Made by a program: the position numbers and the translations under genes
Shown: piece after piece, positions 1-5,978 of the stretch
Layout: each line of letters starts with the position of its first letter
How positions within the stretch are numbered: the stretch's first letter is position 1
Source of the DNA: CAYJDR01 sp964368965
Lineage (GTDB): Bacteria > Chrysiogenota > Deferribacteres > Deferribacterales > Mucispirillaceae
DNA length: 6,096 nucleotides
Assembly: GCA_964368965.1 (NCBI GenBank)
Contig: CAYJDR010000076.1
Coordinates: forward strand, 1 to 6,096
Direction: 5' to 3'
Notes under the pieces: model-generated
What the model was told of the DNA's origin: nothing
Seen by the model: the letters and a program-made list of their open reading frames with translations, nothing else
The model's database searches: none

Positions 1-2
1 AG

Positions 3-101
3 TCTGAAAAACGTGAAACAAAAGAGTACATGAGGAAAATGGCTGACGATGACAGCTCTTTCAGCTTCGGCTCAATCTTCAAAGATAAATTAAGCAAGTA
101 G
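3..101 (+). CDS. C-terminal end of an unidentified protein (partial)
   Basis: An open frame enters from the left edge and ends at TAG 99-101, followed at once by an in-frame TAA (102-104). The 32 visible residues are charged at first (SEKRETKEYMRKMADDD) and end in a short Ser/Phe/Lys-rich tail (SSFSFGSIFKDKLSK). An intrinsic terminator begins about 20 bp after the stop, which supports this being the real 3' end of a plus-strand gene. A low-complexity acidic then basic tail is typical of many cytosolic proteins and is not diagnostic of any family. I do not recognise the gene. It appears to be a separate transcription unit from the reductase operon. Confidence 0.6.
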   Translation, partial: SEKRETKEYMRKMADDDSSFSFGSIFKDKLSK

Positions 102-121
102 TAAGTTGCTTAGATAATATT

Positions 122-152
122 AAAAGCACAGTGTAAAAGCTGTGCTTTTTTT
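122..152 (+). terminator. Intrinsic terminator of the upstream gene, possibly bidirectional
   Basis: A perfect 10-bp inverted repeat, AAAAGCACAG (122-131) and CTGTGCTTTT (140-149), encloses an 8-nt loop and runs into a seven-T tract (146-152). It lies about 20 bp after the upstream stop codons. Read on the minus strand, the same stem ends in four Ts followed by AATATT. It could therefore also stop transcription of the convergent regulator gene, though less efficiently. Confidence 0.85.
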
Positions 153-174
153 GTGAGCTTGTTCATGAGCTCAC
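153..174. repeat. Hairpin (inverted repeat) just beyond the terminator
   Basis: GTGAGCT (153-159) pairs perfectly with AGCTCAC (168-174) around an 8-nt loop that can close by one further T-G wobble. No T tract follows on either strand, so it is not a terminator alone. It could be a secondary stem at the 3' end of regulator transcripts, or an accident of AT-rich spacer DNA. Confidence 0.45.
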
Positions 175-264
175 TAAGGGCTAACGACAATGTTTTATAC
201 TTGTGTTGTAGGGGTGGTGTAAAAAACCAAGTGACATAAAGTTTTTTATACATTCATCCCGCAC
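175..264. other. Convergent intergenic spacer
   Basis: This spacer separates the upstream gene's terminator from the 3' end of the regulator. I see no coding frame with a ribosome binding site. It contains an imperfect AT-rich inverted repeat, GTGTAAAAAAC (217-227) and GTTTTTTATAC (241-251), with a 13-nt gap and one T-G wobble. On the minus strand this lies 14-48 bp past the regulator stop and could be a weak terminator, but the stem has almost no G-C pairs. Confidence 0.4.
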
Positions 265-1713
265 TTAGTCGGTAGTAAAAAGCGAAGCGGAGCTTTGCTT
301 TTCGCACTCTTTTGCTAAGTGCGCGATGAACTCTTCAAGCTCTGGGAGTGTGCAAGAAGTAACTGTTAGAAACAACATATTTGATGGTGGATAAAATATC
401 CATGTGCATATTTCTGAACTTAAACTCAATTTTAGAATGTTAATCTGCTCAATAAAAATGATTGCAATAAAAAAACCACCTTCAGGAATTATCCAAGTTG
501 CATATTGAGATAAATAATGTTTTAGTAACACATCTGTATCTATTAAGCGTTTATGTATTTTTGGCGTTAATTCATCAATATAGTCATAGTAAGCACCACT
601 TTTCAACAACTCTGCATAGGTTTCTTGAATAAGACCTGGGCATTTTACGATAATATTGGCATGTATTTTTGTCAGATAACGAATAACATATTCACTAGCA
701 ACTATAAAACTAAGGCTATTGCTGTAACTAAAAGATGAACCAAGGCTGGAATGATAAATTACATTATTTTGCGTATCCAGTGATTTTATAGGGTTGTCAT
801 GGCTCATTACAATTTCTGATGGATAATCAATTTCAATAATTGGAACTTGCTTTCGTGTGCATAAATCAAGTATTTCTCGCTTACGTTCCGATGGTGATGA
901 TATCCCTAGGGCCAAATTAGTAAACGGCTCGGGAAATAATACAGGCCTATAATTATTGGTAATTTTTGAAAACAAATCTTCAATGATTATGCCGTTTCCA
1001 TCACTCTTAACATGCTTAATATTTGTGCTAGTCACCTCTGAAGATATTGCAGATAGAAACCGATTAAATTTAGGTGCAATAATTGTAGTGCCTGCACTTA
1101 AAAAACCTATACTCAGCAAATAAGTTGCCATATGTTCATTTTGAACAACAAGAATTTGAGATGGTTTAGCACGTATATTGCGTCTTGCAAGGTGTTTTAC
1201 AAGCTGTTCTAATAGCTCAGGATGCCCATTTTCATGATAGCATATGGAATCAGAAATATTTTCAGCTGCTTTTCTGATAGCTGGAATATAAATATCTTTA
1301 AAATTAAAATCTCTATTATTTATATTAGTGTGTTTTTCTTGAGATGGGCTTTGCTCATCACCGAAAAATATCAAATTTTTTTCTACATTATGTTTTGAGC
1401 GGTTGATATAATAATGCCAATCAATTTTTAAATTATTAGATGTGGCTGATTGTAATGTTACGAAATATCTTTTAGAGCTATTTTGAGTAACATATCCCTC
1501 TGCTACCAACAAGTCAAAACATGTTGAAAGGGTGTGCCTAGACGTATCAAAAAGTTGAACCATTTTTCTAAATGTAGGAAACATGTATCCGTCAGGAATA
1601 TCACCGTTGTTAATTTTGTCTTTTATATAAAGTGCTAACTGCTTATAATATGGTGTAGTTATCTCACGATTCAAAAACCAAGATGAAACTAATATATTGG
1701 AATTGATATCCAT
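265..1713 (-). CDS. MocR-subfamily GntR transcriptional regulator with degenerate aminotransferase domain
   Basis: This is a predicted cytoplasmic DNA-binding regulator of 482 residues, the usual MocR length. Residues about 16-85 form a GntR winged helix: PYYKQLALYIKDKI, then a MFPTFRKMVQLFDTSRHTLS recognition region, then LVAEGYVTQNSSKRYFV as the wing. Residues about 130-470 match the fold-type I aminotransferase domain, with YHENGHPELLEQLVKHLARR near 159-178, an IEIDYPSE block (D296, Y297) and a terminal EGGFF/LPELEEFIAHL region. The block that should be SFSK, with K the PLP Schiff-base lysine, reads SSFSYSNS, with Tyr330 at the lysine position. The C-terminal arginine of the R-L-S-F type motif is also not evident (FLTVTS). 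It therefore may not bind PLP covalently. The start is supported by GGGAG at 1720-1724, six bases before ATG. It is divergent from the reductase operon and probably controls both it and itself. Its effector is unknown. Confidence 0.88.
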   Translation of the reverse strand: MDINSNILVSSWFLNREITTPYYKQLALYIKDKINNGDIPDGYMFPTFRKMVQLFDTSRHTLSTCFDLLVAEGYVTQNSSKRYFVTLQSATSNNLKIDWHYYINRSKHNVEKNLIFFGDEQSPSQEKHTNINNRDFNFKDIYIPAIRKAAENISDSICYHENGHPELLEQLVKHLARRNIRAKPSQILVVQNEHMATYLLSIGFLSAGTTIIAPKFNRFLSAISSEVTSTNIKHVKSDGNGIIIEDLFSKITNNYRPVLFPEPFTNLALGISSPSERKREILDLCTRKQVPIIEIDYPSEIVMSHDNPIKSLDTQNNVIYHSSLGSSFSYSNSLSFIVASEYVIRYLTKIHANIIVKCPGLIQETYAELLKSGAYYDYIDELTPKIHKRLIDTDVLLKHYLSQYATWIIPEGGFFIAIIFIEQINILKLSLSSEICTWIFYPPSNMLFLTVTSCTLPELEEFIAHLAKECEKQSSASLFTTD

Positions 1714-1719
1714 AATGTG

Positions 1720-1724
1720 CTCCC
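1720..1724 (-). promoter_or_regulatory. Ribosome binding site of the MocR-like regulator
   Basis: On the minus strand GGGAG is followed by six bases (CACATT) and then ATG at 1713-1711. This fixes the start used for the regulator. Confidence 0.75.
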
Positions 1725-1744
1725 ATTACAACTTAAATTTATCG

Positions 1745-1760
1745 TATACACCAATGTATA
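1745..1760. repeat. Palindrome TATACA-CCAA-TGTATA
   Basis: This is a perfect 6-bp inverted repeat with a 4-bp spacer, 16 bp in all. Its right arm is the predicted -10 of the regulator promoter. It may be a dimeric operator or simply a product of the TATA-like -10 sequence; the sequence alone does not decide. Confidence 0.4.
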
Positions 1761-1782
1761 TAAAACAAAATGAAGTTGTCAA
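1755..1782 (-). promoter_or_regulatory. Predicted sigma-70 promoter of the regulator gene
   Basis: Read on the minus strand, a perfect -35 TTGACA (1782-1777) is followed by 16 bp and then -10 TATACA (1760-1755, 4 of 6 consensus). The predicted start near 1748 leaves a leader of about 35 nt carrying the regulator's ribosome binding site. Two AAGTTGTC boxes lie over or next to the -35 and a third, inverted, lies in the leader, so repression by a protein bound there is plausible. Confidence 0.6.
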
Positions 1783-1795
1783 TAAAAAGTTGTCC

Positions 1796-1815
1796 CCTTT
1801 TTTTTCTAAAAAAGG
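1796..1815. repeat. Inverted repeat CCTTTTTT-TTCT-AAAAAAGG with A/T tracts
   Basis: A perfect 8-bp inverted repeat with a 4-nt loop lies between the AAGTTGTC boxes and the operon promoter. Together with T6 at 1824-1829 it gives a run of A/T tracts likely to curve the DNA. If the operon is transcribed from about 1854 this repeat is not in the mRNA, so a role in DNA shape is more likely than attenuation. Confidence 0.4.
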
Positions 1816-1838
1816 TGCATGGATTTTTTCAAAATAAA

Positions 1839-1847
1839 TGCTATAAG
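1839..1847 (+). promoter_or_regulatory. Predicted extended -10 promoter of the reductase operon
   Basis: TGCTATAAG matches the extended -10 pattern TG-N-TATAAT (5 of 6 in the hexamer). No good -35 lies 16-18 bp upstream (the sequence there is ATGGAT/TGGATT), which fits a promoter that needs an activator. The predicted start near 1854 gives a leader of about 31 nt. A TTGAT half-site at 1849-1853 lacks the matching ATCAA half. Confidence 0.5.
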
Positions 1848-1873
1848 TTTGATTAAATTTCATTAATAAACGG

Positions 1874-1878
1874 GGGAG
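1874..1878 (+). promoter_or_regulatory. Ribosome binding site of the catalytic subunit gene
   Basis: The purine-rich GGGGGAG at 1872-1878 ends six bases before ATG 1885. It is a strong Shine-Dalgarno site and settles the start, which is also the one that gives a complete Tat signal. Confidence 0.8.
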
Positions 1879-1884
1879 AAGTTT

Positions 1885-4800
1885 ATGAAAAATTTGAAAG
1901 ATTTGACAAAATCTAAGCTGACGCGTCGTTCGTTTCTGCAAGGTTTGGCAACTACTGGTGCTACTGCAACACTAGCTGGCTGTAGCAGTGATGATGGTGG
2001 CGCATTAATGATGGGAGGAACCAGTGGGAGTGGCGTAGAGCCTGATTATAATGGCAACAGCGAAGAGTTCCAAAAAATTTATGGTATGGCTGGTCATAAC
2101 TGCGCAGGGCGTTGTTTATCTGTAGCAAATGTAAAGAATGGTAAAATTGTTAGAATATTGACAGACGAAAGTAAGTCTACTTCGGATGGCACATATCTTG
2201 ATAGAGAAAGTAGAAACTTTCCACAAACGCGAAATTGTCCTAAATGTAGAAGTTATAGGTACCGTATTTATCACCCAGGAAGGCTTTTATATCCATTAAA
2301 ACAAACAAAAAAACGTGGTGATTTAACAGGTTTTAAACGTATATCTTGGGAGCAAGCATTAGCGGAAATAGCACAAAAACATAAAAACGTATTAGATAAG
2401 TATGGTTCTGACGGTATCTATTCACTTTATGCTAATGGTTCATCATCTAGCCCATTGCAAGGTGGCACATGGGGGCCTTTAGGTGGAGGAACAGTTGACC
2501 ATCACCGTGGCTCTGCCTTACGCTATATGGGTGGAATAAAAAGTATCTATTTCGGTACATACAGCTTGCACCAACATGTGTATTGTGGAACAGGTTATAC
2601 TGGGATGGAGTATGGTCTAAATAATAATGATGTTGCAAAATTTGCAAACAAATTAATGTTATGGGGCAACAATACATTATCAACATTGAACTATTCATCT
2701 TATGGCTATATAAAAGGCGTTGAAGACCTCAAAAAAATCAGGCCAGATGCCAAAGTTCATTATGTTGGCCCTTATTTCTCTGATAGTGGGGTGGTTTTAG
2801 CTGATGAGTGGCATGTGTCAAAACCATTTACTGACCCTGCATTAATCGCAGGTATGCTATACCACATGCTTGATAATACATTTGACTTAACAAATGGTAC
2901 ATTAAAGCCTAACCCTTGGTTAGATGTAGATTACCTTGATACACTTGTTTATGGTTTCTTTGACTCACCAACATATTCATTAACAGAAGCAGATGGTACA
3001 ATCGCAACTGCTGAAGCAACTGTTAGTGCTGGTAAAAGAAATGTTCCAGCGGTTGAAAGTGGTCAGTCATATGCATCTTGGATATTAGGTAACAATGGCA
3101 ACGCACCTGCGTATAGCGCAACAGCTACAAACTATACTGCAAAAAAATATGAAGAAGTAAGTGGTGGCTTTAAGCGTTGGGCGCCTTGTTCATTTGCTAA
3201 CCCTAATGGCGCTAACTCAGCTTATAAAACTAAAAAAGATTTCTTAGTTCCTAAAACACCTAAATGGGCATCTGATATTACAGGTATACCGGAGGAGTCG
3301 ATAAAAGAGCTTGCAAAAATGTTCGCAACAGAAGGCCCTGTAATGTCTGTTTGGGCAGCTGCTGTTCAGAAACAATCAGAAGGTGTTGTAAACCTAATTG
3401 CAATACAAGCACTTCATGTTATAACTAAAAATGTTGGTAAATATGGCGCTGGTTATACGTGGGATGTTGCAAACTCAACAACGCAAGACCCTAAAGCAAT
3501 TTTACCTACATGGGGAAATATTAATATTCCTCGTACATGGGACTTAGGCAATGGCGTAATACCTCTTCATCAAAGAGCCGATGCATCTTGCACAGCATGG
3601 CACACTGCACTCAAAATGGCTTTTGCTCAAGAATTAAAAGATAATGGGTATCAACCTACAAAGTATATTCCAAACTTTAAACCGACAGATCAAGACCCTA
3701 AAAATAATATTTATTGGGATGATGCAGGAACAAAAACATTTGTACAATGGAAGAGGGATTTGTCAACAGGCAATATACTCACATATAAAGATAAAGATGG
3801 TAACGATTTTTATGATTGGGTTGGCAGAACTGGAACAGCAGGAACTGACAATGCACATCAGGGCACGCCAGTTTATTCAGGCATACGCCTAATGTATAAT
3901 ACGGGTGGCAATATCTTTATGAACCAACATGAAAATACGAATGACTCAAGACAAATGATAGAAGCCCTAAAGTTAAATAATGGTGATGCTGATACTTTCT
4001 GCTTAGTATCTTTTGATAACTTTATGACAGCCACTCCTAGGTGGAGCGACTATGTTTTACCAGGCACAACATACTGGGAACAACAAGATGTCATTAGCCC
4101 ATACGCAGGCAGTGCAGTTTATACAACAATAGCATCTACGCCACAAGGTGAAACAAAGGCAACATATGATTTTGCAAATGAATTGCTAAAAGCATATGAA
4201 ATAGTTGACCCAACAGTTAAAGGTGCTGCAACAGATTTTACAGGTGGTGTTAAAGATAAGCCAATTGAAGCATTTATTAGAGAAGCACATGTCGCAGCAT
4301 CAAAAGATGATACTAGCCCATATTATAATACAACATGGGATGAGTTCTTACAAATATACTTGCCATCAAAACCAAACAATGATGCGATTACAGAGCCGGC
4401 AAGAAAAGCAGTTATTGATGCTTATGATAATTTATCAGCTGCGACTAAAGCTAATGACCCATTTATTAAAACAGGAAATTTAATTGATACAAATGAAGTG
4501 TCTTCAGGTGGTTATGGTAATGAATTCTTTAATGCTGATAATGCGCCTAAATCATCGCTCAAGTTCCATGTATCTTCACCGGTATTAAAGTGGCAGTATG
4601 AGAATAGATTTAGCAAGTTCCATGGTTATCTGCCTGCTGAACAACGTGGCCAGCAGCATAAAGATAGTGAAGGCAATGATATTGTTCTATCTATTCCGCT
4701 ATATTATGCTTATGAAGATTATTTCATGGAAGCATATGGTGGTGCAGAACGCTTAAATGAGCTTAAATATTTATTGACAACTACTCATGATAAATATCGT

Positions 4801-5322
4801 GTACATTCGTCATTAGCAGAAAACCCATTGTTAAGAGAGCTTACACATCGTGTTCCTGGGCAAGACAGCAAAGGAAAGTTTAAAAAAGCAAATGATTACA
4901 ATCATTTTGCTACAGTACCTAATGCGTTTGCGGTTCAAGCTACAGGCACATTTTCAGCACCTAACAGCACAATTAATGCTGATGGTACAGTTGACCAAGC
5001 TAATAAAGAAATTGCATCATATTCTGAAATTTATATGAATAAGTCTGATGCAGAATCAAATGGCATCAAAGATGGCGATTTGCTTGAAGTTTCTAACCCA
5101 ATCGGAACTGTACGTGTTGTAGCAAGGCTTACAGAACGCTGTGCAAAAGGATATGTTGATTTACATCAAGGAAATTGGTATGACCCTCGCGAAATTGGCG
5201 ACAAAACTGTTGACGTTGGTGGTTGTGCAAATACATTAATGGCATCTCAACCATCACGTATCGACCATGGTAATGCACAACAGTCAGCTATGGTCAAAAT
5301 TACTAAAGTTGAAAACTACTAG
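1885..5322 (+). CDS. DMSO-reductase-family molybdopterin oxidoreductase, catalytic (A) subunit, Tat lipoprotein
   Basis: This is a predicted exported terminal reductase with a Mo-bisMGD cofactor and one N-terminal Fe-S cluster. Residues 13-19 (TRRSFLQ) are a twin-arginine motif. A short hydrophobic stretch leads to the lipobox LAGC with Cys33; Ser34 at +2 permits outer-membrane sorting. A Gly/Ser-rich linker precedes the Fe-S region at C73, C77, C118 and C121. YHPGRLLYPLK and FKRISWEQALAEIA (about 129-163) are classic family motifs. GTYS at 224-227 aligns with GDYS of DMSO/TMAO reductases, making Ser227 the likely Mo ligand. The molydopterin-binding domain runs from about 960 to the end, with EIYMNKSDAESNGIKDGD, HQGNWYDP and GGCANTL. 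At 1145 residues it is about 300 longer than E. coli DmsA; much of the extra lies near 335-455, 525-660 and 770-950. DMSO reductase, another S- or N-oxide reductase, or a catechol-dehydroxylase-like activity are all possible. The substrate is not identifiable. Confidence 0.93.
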   Translation: MKNLKDLTKSKLTRRSFLQGLATTGATATLAGCSSDDGGALMMGGTSGSGVEPDYNGNSEEFQKIYGMAGHNCAGRCLSVANVKNGKIVRILTDESKSTSDGTYLDRESRNFPQTRNCPKCRSYRYRIYHPGRLLYPLKQTKKRGDLTGFKRISWEQALAEIAQKHKNVLDKYGSDGIYSLYANGSSSSPLQGGTWGPLGGGTVDHHRGSALRYMGGIKSIYFGTYSLHQHVYCGTGYTGMEYGLNNNDVAKFANKLMLWGNNTLSTLNYSSYGYIKGVEDLKKIRPDAKVHYVGPYFSDSGVVLADEWHVSKPFTDPALIAGMLYHMLDNTFDLTNGTLKPNPWLDVDYLDTLVYGFFDSPTYSLTEADGTIATAEATVSAGKRNVPAVESGQSYASWILGNNGNAPAYSATATNYTAKKYEEVSGGFKRWAPCSFANPNGANSAYKTKKDFLVPKTPKWASDITGIPEESIKELAKMFATEGPVMSVWAAAVQKQSEGVVNLIAIQALHVITKNVGKYGAGYTWDVANSTTQDPKAILPTWGNINIPRTWDLGNGVIPLHQRADASCTAWHTALKMAFAQELKDNGYQPTKYIPNFKPTDQDPKNNIYWDDAGTKTFVQWKRDLSTGNILTYKDKDGNDFYDWVGRTGTAGTDNAHQGTPVYSGIRLMYNTGGNIFMNQHENTNDSRQMIEALKLNNGDADTFCLVSFDNFMTATPRWSDYVLPGTTYWEQQDVISPYAGSAVYTTIASTPQGETKATYDFANELLKAYEIVDPTVKGAATDFTGGVKDKPIEAFIREAHVAASKDDTSPYYNTTWDEFLQIYLPSKPNNDAITEPARKAVIDAYDNLSAATKANDPFIKTGNLIDTNEVSSGGYGNEFFNADNAPKSSLKFHVSSPVLKWQYENRFSKFHGYLPAEQRGQQHKDSEGNDIVLSIPLYYAYEDYFMEAYGGAERLNELKYLLTTTHDKYRVHSSLAENPLLRELTHRVPGQDSKGKFKKANDYNHFATVPNAFAVQATGTFSAPNSTINADGTVDQANKEIASYSEIYMNKSDAESNGIKDGDLLEVSNPIGTVRVVARLTERCAKGYVDLHQGNWYDPREIGDKTVDVGGCANTLMASQPSRIDHGNAQQSAMVKITKVENY
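1921..1983 (+). other. Twin-arginine lipoprotein signal peptide region
   Basis: The codons cover residues 13-33 of the catalytic subunit. They hold the RR pair at 14-15, Phe17 and Leu18 as in the S/T-RR-x-F-L-K consensus, a mild hydrophobic segment, and LAGC at 30-33. This combination is known from Shewanella-type extracellular DMSO reductase A subunits. Cleavage before Cys33 is predicted. Confidence 0.8.
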
Positions 5323-5326
5323 GGAG
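5322..5326 (+). promoter_or_regulatory. Ribosome binding site of the Fe-S subunit gene
   Basis: GGGAG begins on the last base of the catalytic subunit's stop codon and lies seven bases before ATG 5334. The overlap of stop and Shine-Dalgarno site suggests coupled translation of the two subunits. Confidence 0.75.
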
Positions 5327-5333
5327 CATAACA

Positions 5334-5978
5334 ATGGAAATTAATAAAAAAGTTAATCAAGTAAAAAGATATGCATTTTTCTTTGACCAAACAAGGTGTA
5401 AGGCCTGCAATGCGTGCACTGTCGCATGTAAAGACTACTACGACGTTAACCCTGGCAAAGTAGCATATAGAAGACATTGGACACATGAAACAGATGGTGC
5501 AGGTGCATTCTACTCATTCGTGCAAGCATGCAACCACTGTGAAAAGCCCGCATGTGTAGGTGCTTGTGGTTTAGGTGCGATTTCAAAACGCTCAGATGGT
5601 ATCGTTACAGTTGATAGGAATAAATGTCAAGACCTAAAGGCATGTATATCAGCTTGTCCGTTTGCACAGCCAGGAATTGCTGACGACAAACAAGAACCAG
5701 TATCGAAAGAAACATGGCAAATCAAGCACCCAATGCAGAAATGTAACATGTGCGTTGAATTGCAAGATAAAGGCGAAGAAACAATTTGCGTACGTGCTTG
5801 CCCTGTTCATGCAATTTATGTTGGTGATTACGATGAAATTATGCGTAAGTACCCAGATGCAGAGCAAATTACACCTGCTAAGTACCCATACGCATATGAA
5901 AACAATACTAACGATACAGGACCATCGTTACTAGTTAGACCACGTAAAGCGTTGAAAATTTCAGGTAACAATAAGTAG
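5334..5978 (+). CDS. DmsB-like four-cluster ferredoxin subunit (B subunit) of the reductase
   Basis: This is a predicted electron-transfer partner of the catalytic subunit, 214 residues long and close to the roughly 205 of DmsB. The opening RYAFFFDQTRCKACNACTVA is typical of the family. Cluster motifs in order are C22-x2-C25-x2-C28-x3-C32; C66-x2-C69-x4-C74-x3-C78; C98-x5-C104-x3-C108; and C137-x2-C140-x11-C152-x3-C156. The third motif should be C-x2-C-x2-C-x3-C, but the second cysteine is Leu101, leaving 15 of 16. That predicts three [4Fe-4S] clusters and one [3Fe-4S]; NarH-type subunits have Trp at this site and carry a [3Fe-4S]. There is no signal peptide, so it should be exported with the Tat-bearing A subunit. 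The gene follows the A gene by 11 bp and ends in tandem TAG TAA stops (5976-5981). Confidence 0.93.
   Translation: MEINKKVNQVKRYAFFFDQTRCKACNACTVACKDYYDVNPGKVAYRRHWTHETDGAGAFYSFVQACNHCEKPACVGACGLGAISKRSDGIVTVDRNKCQDLKACISACPFAQPGIADDKQEPVSKETWQIKHPMQKCNMCVELQDKGEETICVRACPVHAIYVGDYDEIMRKYPDAEQITPAKYPYAYENNTNDTGPSLLVRPRKALKISGNNK

Larger units (their letters stand above)
1728..1794. promoter_or_regulatory. Candidate regulator operators: three AAGTTGT(C) boxes
   Basis: AAGTTGTC occurs twice in direct orientation at 1773-1780 and 1787-1794 (14 bp start to start). AAGTTGT occurs once inverted, as ACAACTT, at 1728-1734. MocR regulators are known to bind direct repeats, in some cases with an added inverted copy (GabR and PdxR are the studied examples). 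The box at 1773-1780 overlaps the regulator's own -35, and the inverted box lies in its leader. The pair also lies about 60-81 bp upstream of the predicted operon start, a typical activator position. Assignment to this regulator is inference. Confidence 0.5.

Noticed and set aside
1849..1862. FNR-type site TTGAT-N4-ATCAA downstream of the operon -10
   Set aside because: Only the left half TTGAT is present; the right half reads TTTCA. It also lies at or past the predicted start, which would not suit activation.
1726..1941. Minus-strand frame across the divergent control region and the start of the catalytic gene
   Set aside because: It overlaps the Tat signal coding region and the promoters, has no convincing ribosome binding site and has AT-driven low-complexity composition.
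2447..2698. Minus-strand frame of 83 codons inside the catalytic subunit gene
   Set aside because: It lies opposite well-conserved molybdoenzyme coding sequence (the Mo-ligand region) and has no supporting start signal.
3644..5038. Several plus-strand frames of 60-90 codons inside the catalytic subunit gene
   Set aside because: They are shadows of the long gene in another frame, rich in Gln, Leu, Ile, Lys and Met, with no start context or recognisable motif.
5649..5934. Overlapping frames on both strands within the Fe-S subunit gene
   Set aside because: The Fe-S frame carries the ordered cysteine motifs; the others have none and are chance frames.
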